Part shown: positions 1 to 8,976 of the stretch, one piece after another
How positions within the stretch are numbered: the first letter of the stretch is position 1
Layout: every line of letters begins with the position of its first letter
NCBI RefSeq assembly: GCF_900215245.1
Contig: NZ_LT907842.1
Location: forward strand, 3,286,001 to 3,350,000
From: Pseudomonas fluorescens
GTDB lineage: Bacteria; Pseudomonadota; Gammaproteobacteria; Pseudomonadales; Pseudomonadaceae
DNA: 64,000 nucleotides
Direction of reading: 5' to 3'
Made by a program: the position numbers and the translations under genes
The notes under the pieces: model-generated
Told to the model about the DNA's origin: nothing
Databases searched by the model: none
What the model saw: the letters and a program-made list of their open reading frames with translations, nothing else

Positions 1-136
1 AGCCTTTGGCCTCGCTTTGGGCACTGGTGCCGGCCAATGTGGTTGGAACGAAGTCCTGGCTCTGGGTTTCAGCGAAGGCGGTTGCCGTGATGCTGCTGAT
101 GGCCAGGGCCAGAAGCGCTTTGCTGCTCAGTTTCAT
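1..136 (-). CDS. OprD-family outer-membrane porin (N-terminus only)
   Basis: Only the first 45 codons are in the window; the gene runs off the left edge. The start is an ATG preceded by an AAGGAG ribosome site. The product begins with a typical signal peptide (MKLSSKALLALAISSITATAFA) followed by a mature part containing QSEAKG, which resembles the start of mature OprD-type porins. It lies downstream of three peptide-binding protein genes on the same strand. In P. aeruginosa a dipeptide/tripeptide porin (OpdP) sits in the dpp cluster, so a peptide-specific porin is the likely role; this is inferred from context because the barrel is not visible. Confidence 0.72.
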   Translation of the reverse strand, partial: MKLSSKALLALAISSITATAFAETQSQDFVPTTLAGTSAQSEAKG

Positions 137-306
137 GGGTGAAGCTCCTTTGGTTCTCTTTTTAATGCCGGTCTTTTTAGGTGAACCGGCTATTGGGTGT
201 GTAACTCGTTCAAGCTATTGCAAACGTTTGCCGTAGGAAAATTCCCAACAAAAGGCTGCACGTTTGCCGGAGAGCCAATTTGGCCCCCCGCCATCCGGTT
301 ATTTTC

Positions 307-1911
307 TTATGGGTTAATGCTGACGCCCGAGAACACGTTGCGGCCGAAGGGGCTGACTTTGAACCCTTCGACTTTGGCGCTTAACGGCTGGTTGACCGTC
401 GAGTGGGCGACTGGCGTGATCGGCACCTGCTGCTTGAGCAGTTGCTGCGCCTGTTTGTACAGAACAGTCCTTTGTTCGCGGTCGGTCACGACCTTGGCTT
501 GCTTGATCAGCTTGTCGTACGCCGGGTCACACCACATGGAGTAGTTGTTCCCGCCGATGGCGTCGCAGCTATACAGAGTGCCCAGCCAGTTGTCCGGGTC
601 ACCGTTGTCACCGGTCCAGCCGATCAGGCTGATATCGTGCTCACCGTTCTTGGTGCGCTTGATGTACTCGCCCCACTCGTAGCTGACGATCTTGACCTTG
701 AGGCCGATCTTGGCCCAGTCGCTTTGCAGCATCTCGGCCATCAGCTTGGCGTTGGGGTTGTACGGCCGTTGCACCGGCATCGCCCACAGGGTGATCTCGG
801 TCCCTTCCTTGACGCCGGCAGCCTTGAGCAGCGCTTTGGCTTTTTCCGGGTTGTAGGCGGCGTCCTTGATGGTCTCGTCGTAGGACCACTGCGTCGGTGG
901 CATGGCGTTGACGGCCAGTTGCCCGGCGCCCTGGTACACCGCATTGAGGATGCTTTGCTTGTTCACCGCCATGTCCAGCGCTTGACGCACTTCGAGCTGG
1001 TCGAAGGGTTTGTGGCGCACGTTGTAGGCGATATAGCCAAGGTTGAAACCCGGCTTGGTCAGCAGTTGCAGGTTCGGGTCAGCCTTGAGGGCGTCGACGT
1101 CGGCCGGGCGCGGATGCAGGGTCACCTGGCACTCGCCGGCCTTGAGCTTCTGCACCCGCACCGACGCGTCGGTGTTGATGGCGAAGATCAGTTGATCCAG
1201 TTTGACCCGGCTCGGGTCCCAGTACTGTTTGTTACCCACATAACGGATCTGCGAGTCTTTTTGATAGCGCTGGAACACGTACGGGCCCGTGCCGATGGGC
1301 TTCTGGTTGATATCGCTGGGTTTGCCGTCTTTCAGTAACTGTTCGGCGTACTCGGCCGACAGAATCGAGGCAAAGCTCATGGCGATGTTTTGTACGAACG
1401 CGGCGTCGACCGTGTTCAACGTCATCACCACGGTGTGCGGGTCGGTTTTCTCGACCTTGGCAATGTTCTTGTTCAGGCTCATCCCGTTGAAGTACGGAAA
1501 CTCGGTAGGGTAGGCCTTGCGAAACGGGTGGTCGGGGTCAAGCATGCGGTTGAAGGTGAACAGCACGTCGTCGGCATTGAAGTCCCGCGTCGGCTTGAAT
1601 TCCTTGTTGCTGTGGAATTTCACCCCTTCACGCAGGTGAAAGGTATAGGTCAGGCCGTCTTCGGAAATATCCCACTTGGTTGCCAGCCCAGGCACCACAT
1701 TGGTCGCGCCTTTTTCGAACTCAACCAGGCGGTTGTACAGCGGCTCGGCCGCATCGTTGTCCGTGGCGGTGGTGTACTGCGCGGTGTCAAACCCGGCCGG
1801 GCTGCCTTCTGAGCAGAACACCAGGCTCTTCTTGTCGGCGGCTTGGCCCATCGTGGCCACAGCCAGCAGGCTGGTGCCAAAAATTGCGGATAGAACAGTG
1901 GTATGGCGCAT
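307..1911 (-). CDS. Periplasmic di/oligopeptide-binding protein, DppA type (third tandem copy)
   Basis: A 534-residue solute-binding protein of ABC transporter family 5 (SBP_bac_5). Residues 1-24 form a signal peptide ending in GQA; the mature protein opens with SLVFCSEGSPAGFD, the characteristic DppA start. Later motifs include NADDVLFTFNRM, INQKPIGTGPYVF and GDNGDPDNWLG, all shared with the two neighbouring paralogs. It should capture peptides for a DppBCDF-type permease, whose genes are not in this window and are expected further left. It is separated from the upstream paralog by about 300 bases, so it may be transcribed both from its own promoter and by read-through. No lipobox is seen. 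Confidence 0.93.
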   Translation of the reverse strand: MRHTTVLSAIFGTSLLAVATMGQAADKKSLVFCSEGSPAGFDTAQYTTATDNDAAEPLYNRLVEFEKGATNVVPGLATKWDISEDGLTYTFHLREGVKFHSNKEFKPTRDFNADDVLFTFNRMLDPDHPFRKAYPTEFPYFNGMSLNKNIAKVEKTDPHTVVMTLNTVDAAFVQNIAMSFASILSAEYAEQLLKDGKPSDINQKPIGTGPYVFQRYQKDSQIRYVGNKQYWDPSRVKLDQLIFAINTDASVRVQKLKAGECQVTLHPRPADVDALKADPNLQLLTKPGFNLGYIAYNVRHKPFDQLEVRQALDMAVNKQSILNAVYQGAGQLAVNAMPPTQWSYDETIKDAAYNPEKAKALLKAAGVKEGTEITLWAMPVQRPYNPNAKLMAEMLQSDWAKIGLKVKIVSYEWGEYIKRTKNGEHDISLIGWTGDNGDPDNWLGTLYSCDAIGGNNYSMWCDPAYDKLIKQAKVVTDREQRTVLYKQAQQLLKQQVPITPVAHSTVNQPLSAKVEGFKVSPFGRNVFSGVSINP

Positions 1912-2215
1912 GACGATCCCGATCCTTGTTTGTTGTTGTCATCAGCGAGCAATCACCCTGGCGTTCAGCCAGGGAGACATCACTGATCCCACACACAGCA
2001 AGTGCCTTTCCGTTATTGGTGCTTCTGCTGTCCTACGACGGTATGGGCCGCGGACTTCGCAGTAAATGCGCCAAAATGGATTGACCTTGTAGGTAACGGG
2101 GTTCTACGTCGCGGCTCATTGCTGTAAGACGCAACGAGTTCTGTCGTGGTCCGTTTCCTACGGTCTAGGCGGATGCAATAACGGCGACGTTATGAAACGT
2201 CGCCGTTACTAATCC
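1912..2215. other. Intergenic region upstream of the third peptide-binding protein
   Basis: About 300 bases without a convincing gene. It holds a perfect 7-bp stem-loop (CCCTGGC/GCCAGGG, 1956-1974) that would lie in the 5' untranslated RNA of the downstream minus-strand gene, and a strong hairpin at its far end (2180-2207). No clear promoter hexamers were identified. Confidence 0.5.
2180..2207 (-). terminator. Strong hairpin after the second peptide-binding protein
   Basis: A perfect 11-bp inverted repeat (AACGGCGACGT / ACGTCGCCGTT, loop of 6) sits just beyond the stop codon at 2216. On the minus strand it is followed by a poor T tract (TATTGC), so it may be a leaky terminator or an mRNA-stabilising structure between the two paralogs. 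Confidence 0.6.
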
Positions 2216-3844
2216 TTACTTGCCGCTTACGCCCACGCCGTAGAAGGAGTTCAAGCCAAACGGGCTGATCTTGAAGTCCTGCACGGTGTTGCGCATGGGT
2301 TGATACACCGTCGAGTGCGCGATAGGTGTCATCGGGACTGCATCTTTGAGGATATGTTGCGCCTGCTTGTACAGCTCGGTGCGTTTGGCGACATCCGATG
2401 TAGCCTTGGCTTCTTTCACGATGCCGTCGAATTTCTTGTCACACCATTTGGAGAAGTTGTTACCGCCCAGCGAGTCGCAGCCGAACAGCACGTTCAGCCA
2501 GTTGTCCGGGTCACCATTGTCGCCGCTCCAGCCAATGATCATGGCCTGGTTTTCGCCGCCTTTGGAACGCTTGATGTACTCGCCCCACTCGTAGCTGACG
2601 ATGTTGACCTTCAGGCCGATCTGTTTCCAGTCGTTCTGCAGCATCTCGGCCATCAGCTTGGCGTTCGGGTTGTATGGACGTTGAACCGGCATGGCCCACA
2701 GGGTGATCTCGGTGCCTTCTTTAACGCCAGCTTCCTTGAGCAACTCCTTGGCCTTGGCCACGTCGTGCGGTGCATCTTTGATGGTGGTGTCGTAGGACCA
2801 CTGTGTTGGCGGCATGGCGTTGACGGCCAGTTGGCCCGCGCCCTGGTAGACGGAGTCGATGATCTGCTGCTTGTTCACCGAAATGTCCAAGGCTTCACGT
2901 ACGCGCAGGTCGGACAGCGGGTTAGGCGCGGTCTGGCCTTTGATAACTGGCATGACGTTGTAAGCGATATAGCCCAGGTTGAAACCGGCCTGGTGCGGCA
3001 TTTTCAGGTCCTTGTCTTCGCTCAGCGCCTTCAGGTCGGCCGGGCGTGGGAACAAGGTGATTTGGCATTCGTTTTTCTTGAGTTTCTGGATACGTACCGA
3101 TGGGTCAGTCGTGATCGCGAAGATCAGGTTGTCGATCTTGACGTCTTCAGGTTTCCAGTAGTCTTTGTTGCCGGTGTAACGGATGTTCGAGTCTTTCTGG
3201 TAGCTCTTGAACACGAACGGGCCAGTGCCGATTGGCTTCTGGTTGATGTCGGTCGCTTTACCTTCTTTCAACAGCTGGGCGGCGTATTCGGCCGACTGGA
3301 TCGAAGCAAAGCTCATCGCCATGTTCTGGATGAACGCCGCGTCCACGGTGCCAAGGGTGAACTTGACGGTGTGGTCATCGACTTTCTCGATGTTCTTGAT
3401 GTTGGTGTCCATCCCCATGTCCGTGAAGTACGGGAACTCGGTAGGGGCGGCTTTGCGGAACGGATCGTCCTTGTTGATCATGCGGTTGAACGTGAACAGC
3501 ACGTCATCAGCATTGAAGGTACGGGTCGGTTTGAAGTACGAAGTGGTGTGGAACTTCACGCCGTCGCGCAGATGGAAGGTGTACGTCAGGCCATCGGGGG
3601 ACACGTCCCAGCTAGTGGCCAGCCCAGGAACTACAGCGGTGCCGCCGCGTTCAAACTGGGTCAGACGGTTGAACATGGTTTCGGCCGAGGCATCGAAGTC
3701 TGTTCCGGTGGTGTACTGGGCTGCGTCGAAACCGGCCGGGCTCCCTTCGGAGCAAAACACCAGGTTAGTCGCCGCATGGGCGAACGGAGCTGCGGCCATA
3801 AGGCCAGCACTCACTAAAAGCGGAAGGACTGCGTGTTTAAGCAT
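2216..3844 (-). CDS. Periplasmic di/oligopeptide-binding protein, DppA type (second tandem copy)
   Basis: A family 5 solute-binding protein of 542 residues from the chosen start. An ATG 24 bases further upstream (3868) is possible, but the ATG at 3844 has a GAGG ribosome site close by and immediately begins a good signal peptide (MLKHAVLPLLVSAGLMAAAPFAHA). The mature protein starts LVFCSEGSPAGFD and shares long identical stretches with the copy downstream, for example VQRPYNPNAKLMAEMLQ. One difference from the neighbours is a short insertion around VMPVIKGQTAPNP after the YIAYN motif. It should deliver peptides to a Dpp-type permease. Confidence 0.93.
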   Translation of the reverse strand: MLKHAVLPLLVSAGLMAAAPFAHAATNLVFCSEGSPAGFDAAQYTTGTDFDASAETMFNRLTQFERGGTAVVPGLATSWDVSPDGLTYTFHLRDGVKFHTTSYFKPTRTFNADDVLFTFNRMINKDDPFRKAAPTEFPYFTDMGMDTNIKNIEKVDDHTVKFTLGTVDAAFIQNMAMSFASIQSAEYAAQLLKEGKATDINQKPIGTGPFVFKSYQKDSNIRYTGNKDYWKPEDVKIDNLIFAITTDPSVRIQKLKKNECQITLFPRPADLKALSEDKDLKMPHQAGFNLGYIAYNVMPVIKGQTAPNPLSDLRVREALDISVNKQQIIDSVYQGAGQLAVNAMPPTQWSYDTTIKDAPHDVAKAKELLKEAGVKEGTEITLWAMPVQRPYNPNAKLMAEMLQNDWKQIGLKVNIVSYEWGEYIKRSKGGENQAMIIGWSGDNGDPDNWLNVLFGCDSLGGNNFSKWCDKKFDGIVKEAKATSDVAKRTELYKQAQHILKDAVPMTPIAHSTVYQPMRNTVQDFKISPFGLNSFYGVGVSGK

Positions 3845-4054
3845 GTTGGCCTCATGATTTGTTGTCATTTTTGGTGGTGAGGGCGACCTCGTGAGTCGGC
3901 CTGCGGATACTTATGCAGGGGCCATACCCATTGCAAGATGCTGAACCGTTGCAAGCAGCAAAGTGTGGTACGAACGTACAGGAATGTCGCATTTATGAAA
4001 GTTTGTACATAAATGCATATATATAGAGGGTTTTTTCGGTGCATTCGGCGCACC

Positions 4055-4095
4055 AAAAAAGCCCAATCGAGGCGTCTGGCGCACTCGGTTGGGGC
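4055..4095 (-). terminator. Rho-independent terminator
   Basis: On the minus strand, directly after the stop codon of the first peptide-binding protein, a GC-rich stem (GCCCCAACCGAG pairing with CTCGATTGGGC) is followed by TTTTTT. It should end that transcript before the next paralog. Confidence 0.8.
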
Positions 4096-4102
4096 GTTGC
4101 TG

Positions 4103-5704
4103 TTACTTATCTAGACTGACACCGTAGAACGGCGTTAGGCCAAACGGACTGATCTTGAAGTCCTGCACTTCTTTTCGAATCGGCTGGAAAACCGTCGAGT
4201 TTGCAATAGGTGTTATAGGTACTTGTTCCTTAAGGATTTTCTGCGCCTGTTGATACCACTTGATGCGCTGCTCGCGGTCGCTGCTGAGCTTGGCCTGCTG
4301 CACAAGTTTGTCGTAGGCCGGGTTACACCATTTTGCATAATTGCTGCCCTTGACCGCAGCACAACTGTAGAGCACGCCGAGCCAGTTATCCGGGTCGCCG
4401 TTGTCGCCGGTCCAGCCATAAATCATCGCGTCGTGCTCGCCATTTTTGGCGCGTTTGATATATTCGCCCCATTCGTAGCTGACTATATTGGCCTTGATAC
4501 CCACCTTCTCCCAATCCTGCTGGATCATCTGAGCCGACATTCGCGCATTGGGGTTGGACGCGCGCTGCACGGTCATCGCCCACAAGTTGATGGTGGTACC
4601 GGGTGCAACCCCTGCTTCTTTTAGTAGCGCCCGAGCCTTGGTCGGGTCGTAGGGCGCGTCCTTGATATTCGGGTCATAAGACCACTGCGCGGGAGGCAGC
4701 GCGTTCTGCGCCAATTGACCGGCGCTTTGGTAAACGGCCTTGATGATTGCGGGCTTGTCGATGGCCATGTCGAGGGCCTGGCGCACCTTGAGTTGGTCCA
4801 GCGGTGGGTGGGTCACGTTGTAAGCCAGGAAGCCCAGGTTGAAACCGGCTTGTTGCAGCACCCGCAGGTTCGGGTCCTGCTTCATCACGTCAATGTCGGC
4901 CGGCCGTGGGTAACCGCTGACCTGGCATTCGCCGGCCTTGAGTTTTTGCAAACGCGAGGCCGCGTCCGGGGTGATCGCGAACACCAGGTTGTCGAGCTTC
5001 ACATCCTCGGGCTTCCAATACTGTTTATTGGCGACGTAGCGAATCTGCGAGTCCTTCTGGTAGCGCTTGAACACAAACGGCCCGGTGCCCACCGGTTTTT
5101 GGTTGATGTCCTCCGCCTTGCCTTCTTTGAGCAACTGAGCCGCATATTCGGCCGATTGCACCGAGGCAAAGCTCATGGCCAGGTTCTGCACAAACGCGGC
5201 ATCGACATTGTTCAGGCTGAAACGCACGGTGTGCTCGTCGAGTTTGTCGACGCTTTTGATCGTGGTGTTCAAACCCATGTCGGTGAAGTACGGCGACTCG
5301 GACGGGTAAGCCTTGCGGAATGGGCTCTCGGCGTCCAAAAGCCGGTTGAAGGTGAACAGCACATCATCCGCGTTGAAGTCACGGGTAGGGGTGAAGTACT
5401 CGGTGGTGTGGAACTTGACGCCATCGCGCAGATGGAAAGTGTAGGTCAGGCCGTCTTTGGAGACATCCCAGCGTGTTGCCAGGCCAGGTTCAACCTCGGT
5501 GCCGCCACGCTTGAACTGGGTCAGGCGATTGAATACGGTTTCGGCGGAGGCATCAAAGTCGGTGCCGCTGGTGTACTGGCTGGGGTCGAAACCGGCGGGG
5601 CTGGCTTCGGAGCAGTAGACCAGGGTGCTGGCGGCGTGAGCCATGGGCATACAGGCCAGGAGGCTGGCGGCGAGTAGCAGTGGTTTAAACGCGATTCTTT
5701 CCAT
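4103..5704 (-). CDS. Periplasmic di/oligopeptide-binding protein, DppA type (first tandem copy)
   Basis: A family 5 solute-binding protein of 533 residues from the chosen start. The frame is open to an ATG at 5743, but the ATG at 5704 follows AGGGGA at good spacing and starts a clean signal peptide (MERIAFKPLLLAASLLACMPMAHA). The mature part begins LVYCSEASPAGFD. It is the most divergent of the three tandem copies: NLWAMTVQRASNPNARMSAQ replaces the ITLWAMPVQRPYNPNAK block of the others, suggesting a different peptide preference. It has its own terminator downstream, so it is likely an independent unit. Confidence 0.93.
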   Translation of the reverse strand: MERIAFKPLLLAASLLACMPMAHAASTLVYCSEASPAGFDPSQYTSGTDFDASAETVFNRLTQFKRGGTEVEPGLATRWDVSKDGLTYTFHLRDGVKFHTTEYFTPTRDFNADDVLFTFNRLLDAESPFRKAYPSESPYFTDMGLNTTIKSVDKLDEHTVRFSLNNVDAAFVQNLAMSFASVQSAEYAAQLLKEGKAEDINQKPVGTGPFVFKRYQKDSQIRYVANKQYWKPEDVKLDNLVFAITPDAASRLQKLKAGECQVSGYPRPADIDVMKQDPNLRVLQQAGFNLGFLAYNVTHPPLDQLKVRQALDMAIDKPAIIKAVYQSAGQLAQNALPPAQWSYDPNIKDAPYDPTKARALLKEAGVAPGTTINLWAMTVQRASNPNARMSAQMIQQDWEKVGIKANIVSYEWGEYIKRAKNGEHDAMIYGWTGDNGDPDNWLGVLYSCAAVKGSNYAKWCNPAYDKLVQQAKLSSDREQRIKWYQQAQKILKEQVPITPIANSTVFQPIRKEVQDFKISPFGLTPFYGVSLDK

Positions 5705-5805
5705 GGAGTCCCCTGAAGTGGCTGGCAGCCAAAAATTGCCCAAACGAAAACGGCGGTCACCGAGGTTACCGCCGTTCAGTAAGGGCAGATAGAGGGGGGT
5801 ACTGA

Positions 5806-8535
5806 TCAGTCCAGTACAGCCGTGATCTCTATACGGGTAGGCGCTGAGGGGTTGATGACATAACCGTCGCCGTCAATTTCATTGCTGGTGTCTATAGTGA
5901 TTGTTCTTGACGCTTTTACATTTACATCAGTCAGTGTTTCAAGTTCCCCATTACTTTCGTCTAGTCGGGTAAGTATAAAGTCAGATTTCCCTGTGACGGT
6001 GGCCGTTTTTCCTTCTCCCGCATACTCGATAATGTAGTGGGGGTCTCGACCGCTACCAAATACTGTGCCGTTGAAACGAGATGTTCGAAACTCATCGGGG
6101 GCAGCACCGAGCAACCATTGATTGGCAACTTCAGAAATTCGGGCTCTTAACGCGGCATCTGGTATAGCGATCTCAAACTTTTCAATGTTTTCTTGTATGA
6201 CGCTGTTGAGTTCGGCAGTTGACAACGTGGCGCCTTTTTGCTGTTGAAGCAACCGGACCTGTTCGGGGATGTTGATTTCCAGTGTGATGCCCTCTGGCGT
6301 GTTCACTGTGAACCGGCTGCGGTTTATATCTCTAATAAATTGCTCACTGTATTCACTCGTCCCGAACGTTGATTTTCCAGCTGTCGGGTGTGGTGTGGCG
6401 TGGGCTGGGTTCTCGTCAGCTGTCCAGGAAACCTGCGGTACGGTCTCACCGTTATCGTTAATAGCAACACCATAGGTATAGGCGTGCTCCTCACCATTGA
6501 GGTATTGATCCAGCGTCGTAGAGCCTCGCATTTTTGTCCCGTCTAATTCCAGAAACTGATCCGACATCAACGGGGTCTTGGGTTCGATACTTGGGGTGGG
6601 TGATTCGGGGCGTTGCCATGGCCACCTTCCGCCACCCGTTAACACGTCTTTCTTCCACACGCCTGCCTCATCAGGGTTGGCAATAATGCCACTGCTCACC
6701 AATTTTGTTGGGTCGCTCGGATCTTTCACTCGCAACAAGTAAGCCGTGCCGTTCCAGGCATCGGGTTTATCCGCGACGAAATACGTTTTGCCCCTGAACT
6801 CTATTTCCTGCATCCCCGGGAAGGATGCGGCGGTCTTCGTCGGAGGGGTTACAACTGTGCTCGCAGGTTTGGTGGCGTTTGTGTCAGCCTTGTTCGAAGT
6901 TTCTGGCGCTCGCACGAACTCAAAATCGCGCGTCTGCTCATTGTATTTCCAGCTGTACGGCCGCGGCGTCGAGGCGCGGGTAGCGATTGCAGGCTCACCC
7001 AGCCCCGCCTCTGCCACAGAGGGTGCAAGTTCGTGCGCCAGTTGCAGGCCCGATATGACTGCAGCGGCCGTGCCGCCCACACGATCGTCGGCGGTCATGC
7101 CATAAATGGAGTCATGGACACCGAAGTAAATATTGCCCGCGTTGCCAAGGATGGGCACGTAGCCGAACGTGCGCCCCCACAATTCTTTGGCTTCCTTCCA
7201 CGTTTGCTGCGAGGCGCCAAATACCTCGGTTTGATCGGCCCACTTTGCGTTGTTGGCGTTGAGCTCTTGATAATCTGCAGCAATGCCGGATTTCAGATCT
7301 CCGAACTTTAAATGGTAACTTTGTGTTCGAGATTGAGTGTAATTAAATGTCTCCTTTACGGGGACCTGTTTATCACTGAGGAAGTTATGACGTCCTGGGT
7401 AATGAGCATGATTACCCTCAATAATGTTTTCGAGTACATTGCCTGCGGCTGGCCAATGAGCATCTTTTCCGCCTTGCTTGTCCCGGGCGTTAAAGCTGGC
7501 CCGCAATGCCTCACGATTATTACCGGCCCAGCGGGCAAAATCATCATCCCCGCCTATTTCATTGACCGTACCGTTCTTCAAGTCAATCATCAGGCCTTGA
7601 TTGGGTCGGGTGTCATAGTTGCCGTGATAATTGACGTAAGGGATGAACGCGTACCCGGCCATTGGATAGCCGTATATGTTTGGGATGAGCACGTTCCCTT
7701 TCTTGTCCAGCGTGCGGTCAACGGCTATTTGACCTTCAGGCGTTAGCGTTTTATAGATATCTTTATCATTGCGCAGGCCTTGCAAGATGCCCTTCACAAC
7801 ATAGGCATCGGCTTTCCCCGAGCGCTTTGCCAATGCGCCTGACTCGTCGCGCAAGGGCTTGGCTATGTCATCTTTCCAGTGATCTTGAAGCTTCGCACCC
7901 AGCGCTTCCAGATCGTTGATCTTGCTGCGGTCCTGGGGCTGGATTTCCATGGTTTGGAAGTTGAGCAGGCCGCCTTCCGCTGGTCTATCGTGCTTCAGGG
8001 CACCCGCGGCAATTTCCCAGGCAAAATAGGTGCGTGTCTCGGTGTTGGTCTTGACTTCCGGTTTCCATTTCCCCACGTAAGCGTTGAATGTCACGGTGAT
8101 TTTTTCATGTGGGTCTAACCCAGCGGCCAATAACCCACCGCTGAAGTAGCCGGCAGGCTCCAGAAACTGGCGAGTCTTCTGGAACCTGATATTGCTTTCG
8201 CATTCCTCGCCGCTTTCTATGTGCTTGATTTGCGTTACGACCCGACCGGCATAAGCGTCGATCCGCTGTAGGCGCTCCTGTAGCGTGTAACTTGCTGTGG
8301 GCGGGGAAACGCCGACCGCCCCATAAATGACGCCCTTGGCGAAATCCAGTTCATGGTTGGGGGTTGGAGCCGAGCTCGGTTTTTGTCCCAGGCCTGAGGC
8401 TTTATCTTCTGAAAGGGGCGGCATGCCCGACGGTGTATTTTCTACTGTCGGCGCAGTGTCAATGGCTCGAGTCGGGCGGCTGTGTTGAGCGGGCGTTGTA
8501 ATAGGCGGCGGTAGCAGAGGCGAGAGTGTATTCAT
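5806..8535 (-). CDS. Large protein of unknown function, possible exported effector or toxin
   Basis: A 909-residue protein I do not recognise. The first 70 residues are rich in Pro, Thr and Ser with no signal peptide (MNTLSPLLPPPITTPAQHSR). Residues about 75-480 look globular, with motifs such as IPNIYGYPMAGYAFIPYVNY and NQGLMIDLKNGTV. A moderately hydrophobic stretch lies near residues 480-525 (YVPILGNAGNIYFGVHDSIY, then GGTAAAVISGLQLAHELAPS). A low-complexity Thr/Pro linker follows near 560-590, and the C-terminal third ends in beta-like sequence. Base composition appears lower in GC than the neighbours, and the gene stands alone. Large single-gene proteins with unstructured N-termini and a central glycine-rich hydrophobic segment occur among Pseudomonas candidate effectors, but no catalytic motif is visible; the role is open. 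Confidence 0.8.
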   Translation of the reverse strand: MNTLSPLLPPPITTPAQHSRPTRAIDTAPTVENTPSGMPPLSEDKASGLGQKPSSAPTPNHELDFAKGVIYGAVGVSPPTASYTLQERLQRIDAYAGRVVTQIKHIESGEECESNIRFQKTRQFLEPAGYFSGGLLAAGLDPHEKITVTFNAYVGKWKPEVKTNTETRTYFAWEIAAGALKHDRPAEGGLLNFQTMEIQPQDRSKINDLEALGAKLQDHWKDDIAKPLRDESGALAKRSGKADAYVVKGILQGLRNDKDIYKTLTPEGQIAVDRTLDKKGNVLIPNIYGYPMAGYAFIPYVNYHGNYDTRPNQGLMIDLKNGTVNEIGGDDDFARWAGNNREALRASFNARDKQGGKDAHWPAAGNVLENIIEGNHAHYPGRHNFLSDKQVPVKETFNYTQSRTQSYHLKFGDLKSGIAADYQELNANNAKWADQTEVFGASQQTWKEAKELWGRTFGYVPILGNAGNIYFGVHDSIYGMTADDRVGGTAAAVISGLQLAHELAPSVAEAGLGEPAIATRASTPRPYSWKYNEQTRDFEFVRAPETSNKADTNATKPASTVVTPPTKTAASFPGMQEIEFRGKTYFVADKPDAWNGTAYLLRVKDPSDPTKLVSSGIIANPDEAGVWKKDVLTGGGRWPWQRPESPTPSIEPKTPLMSDQFLELDGTKMRGSTTLDQYLNGEEHAYTYGVAINDNGETVPQVSWTADENPAHATPHPTAGKSTFGTSEYSEQFIRDINRSRFTVNTPEGITLEINIPEQVRLLQQQKGATLSTAELNSVIQENIEKFEIAIPDAALRARISEVANQWLLGAAPDEFRTSRFNGTVFGSGRDPHYIIEYAGEGKTATVTGKSDFILTRLDESNGELETLTDVNVKASRTITIDTSNEIDGDGYVINPSAPTRIEITAVLD

Positions 8536-8649
8536 TATCGGGTCGCTTTATTGATCATTAATTAACGATGTTTTCTGGGCGCGAAACAGTACGGCTGGCA
8601 GTGCGTGCACCGCGCCAGTACGCCATGTCATGATTTTTACGAGGGGCTG

Positions 8650-8672
8650 ATCAGTGTTCTCTTGACACTGAT
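8650..8672. promoter_or_regulatory. Operator-like palindrome
   Basis: ATCAGTGT-7 bases-ACACTGAT is a perfect inverted repeat about 115 bases upstream of the 909-residue gene. It has the size and symmetry of a dimeric repressor or activator site; the binding protein is unknown. Confidence 0.35.
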
Positions 8673-8847
8673 TAAGTCACGTTTGCGAGTGTGTGATTTA
8701 CATAAGCCAAAGGATAAAATTAATTTTGTTGGTCTATCTTTTGTACAGAACTTACTTGCTAAACTTTTGAAGTGTCCGCATGGCGTTACTTATCACTGCG
8801 TGGCTAAAAGCGCGCGCAAGGTTCCACGTTATGCGTGTGCTCTGTAC

Positions 8848-8910
8848 AAAAAAAGCGCTCATAAGGAGCGGCCTACAGCCACGGGGAAAAACTTAACGCT
8901 CGTGGTATTG
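8848..8910 (-). ncRNA. Candidate small RNA with its own terminator
   Basis: On the minus strand, a hairpin closed by CCACG/CGTGG (8879-8905) is followed by a CGCTC-CTTAT-GAGCG stem (8856-8870), a C and seven Ts. This terminator-like end does not follow any protein gene, since the upstream SIMPL gene already has a strong terminator at 8924-8958. It could be the 3' end of a small RNA of roughly 60 nucleotides or of read-through from the SIMPL gene. No promoter was identified. Confidence 0.3.
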
Positions 8911-8923
8911 GAAACCAAGGTAT

Positions 8924-8958
8924 AAAAAAACGGCGCAAGCCCTCAGGGCTGCGCCGTT
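8924..8958 (-). terminator. Rho-independent terminator of the SIMPL gene
   Basis: AACGGCGCAGCCC / GGGCTTGCGCCGTT forms a strong stem followed on the minus strand by a run of seven Ts, just after the stop codon at 8977. Confidence 0.92.
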
Positions 8959-8976
8959 TGTTTGGAGTCGATAAGC

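Larger units (their letters stand above)
8536..8976. other. Low-GC intergenic region upstream of the 909-residue gene
   Basis: About 440 bases with no convincing protein gene (a 106-codon plus-strand frame has no homology I recognise and no ribosome site). It contains a perfect 8-bp inverted repeat at 8650-8672, a terminator-like hairpin on the minus strand at 8848-8870, a possible small RNA around it, and the terminator of the SIMPL gene at 8924-8958. The composition is clearly more AT-rich than the flanking genes. Confidence 0.6.

Noticed and set aside
403..1338. 311-codon plus-strand open frame opposite the third peptide-binding gene
   Set aside because: It is an antisense shadow of a well-supported DppA-type gene; its translation has the Val/Leu/Asp-rich look of reverse-strand Pseudomonas frames and no recognisable domain.
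2300..3817. 505-codon plus-strand open frame
   Set aside because: Complete overlap with the second peptide-binding gene on the other strand; similar shadow frames occur opposite both paralogs, as expected from shared codon use.
8605..8925. 106-codon plus-strand frame in the AT-rich gap
   Set aside because: No ribosome site, no domain, and it runs through a terminator-like hairpin. Possible but unsupported.
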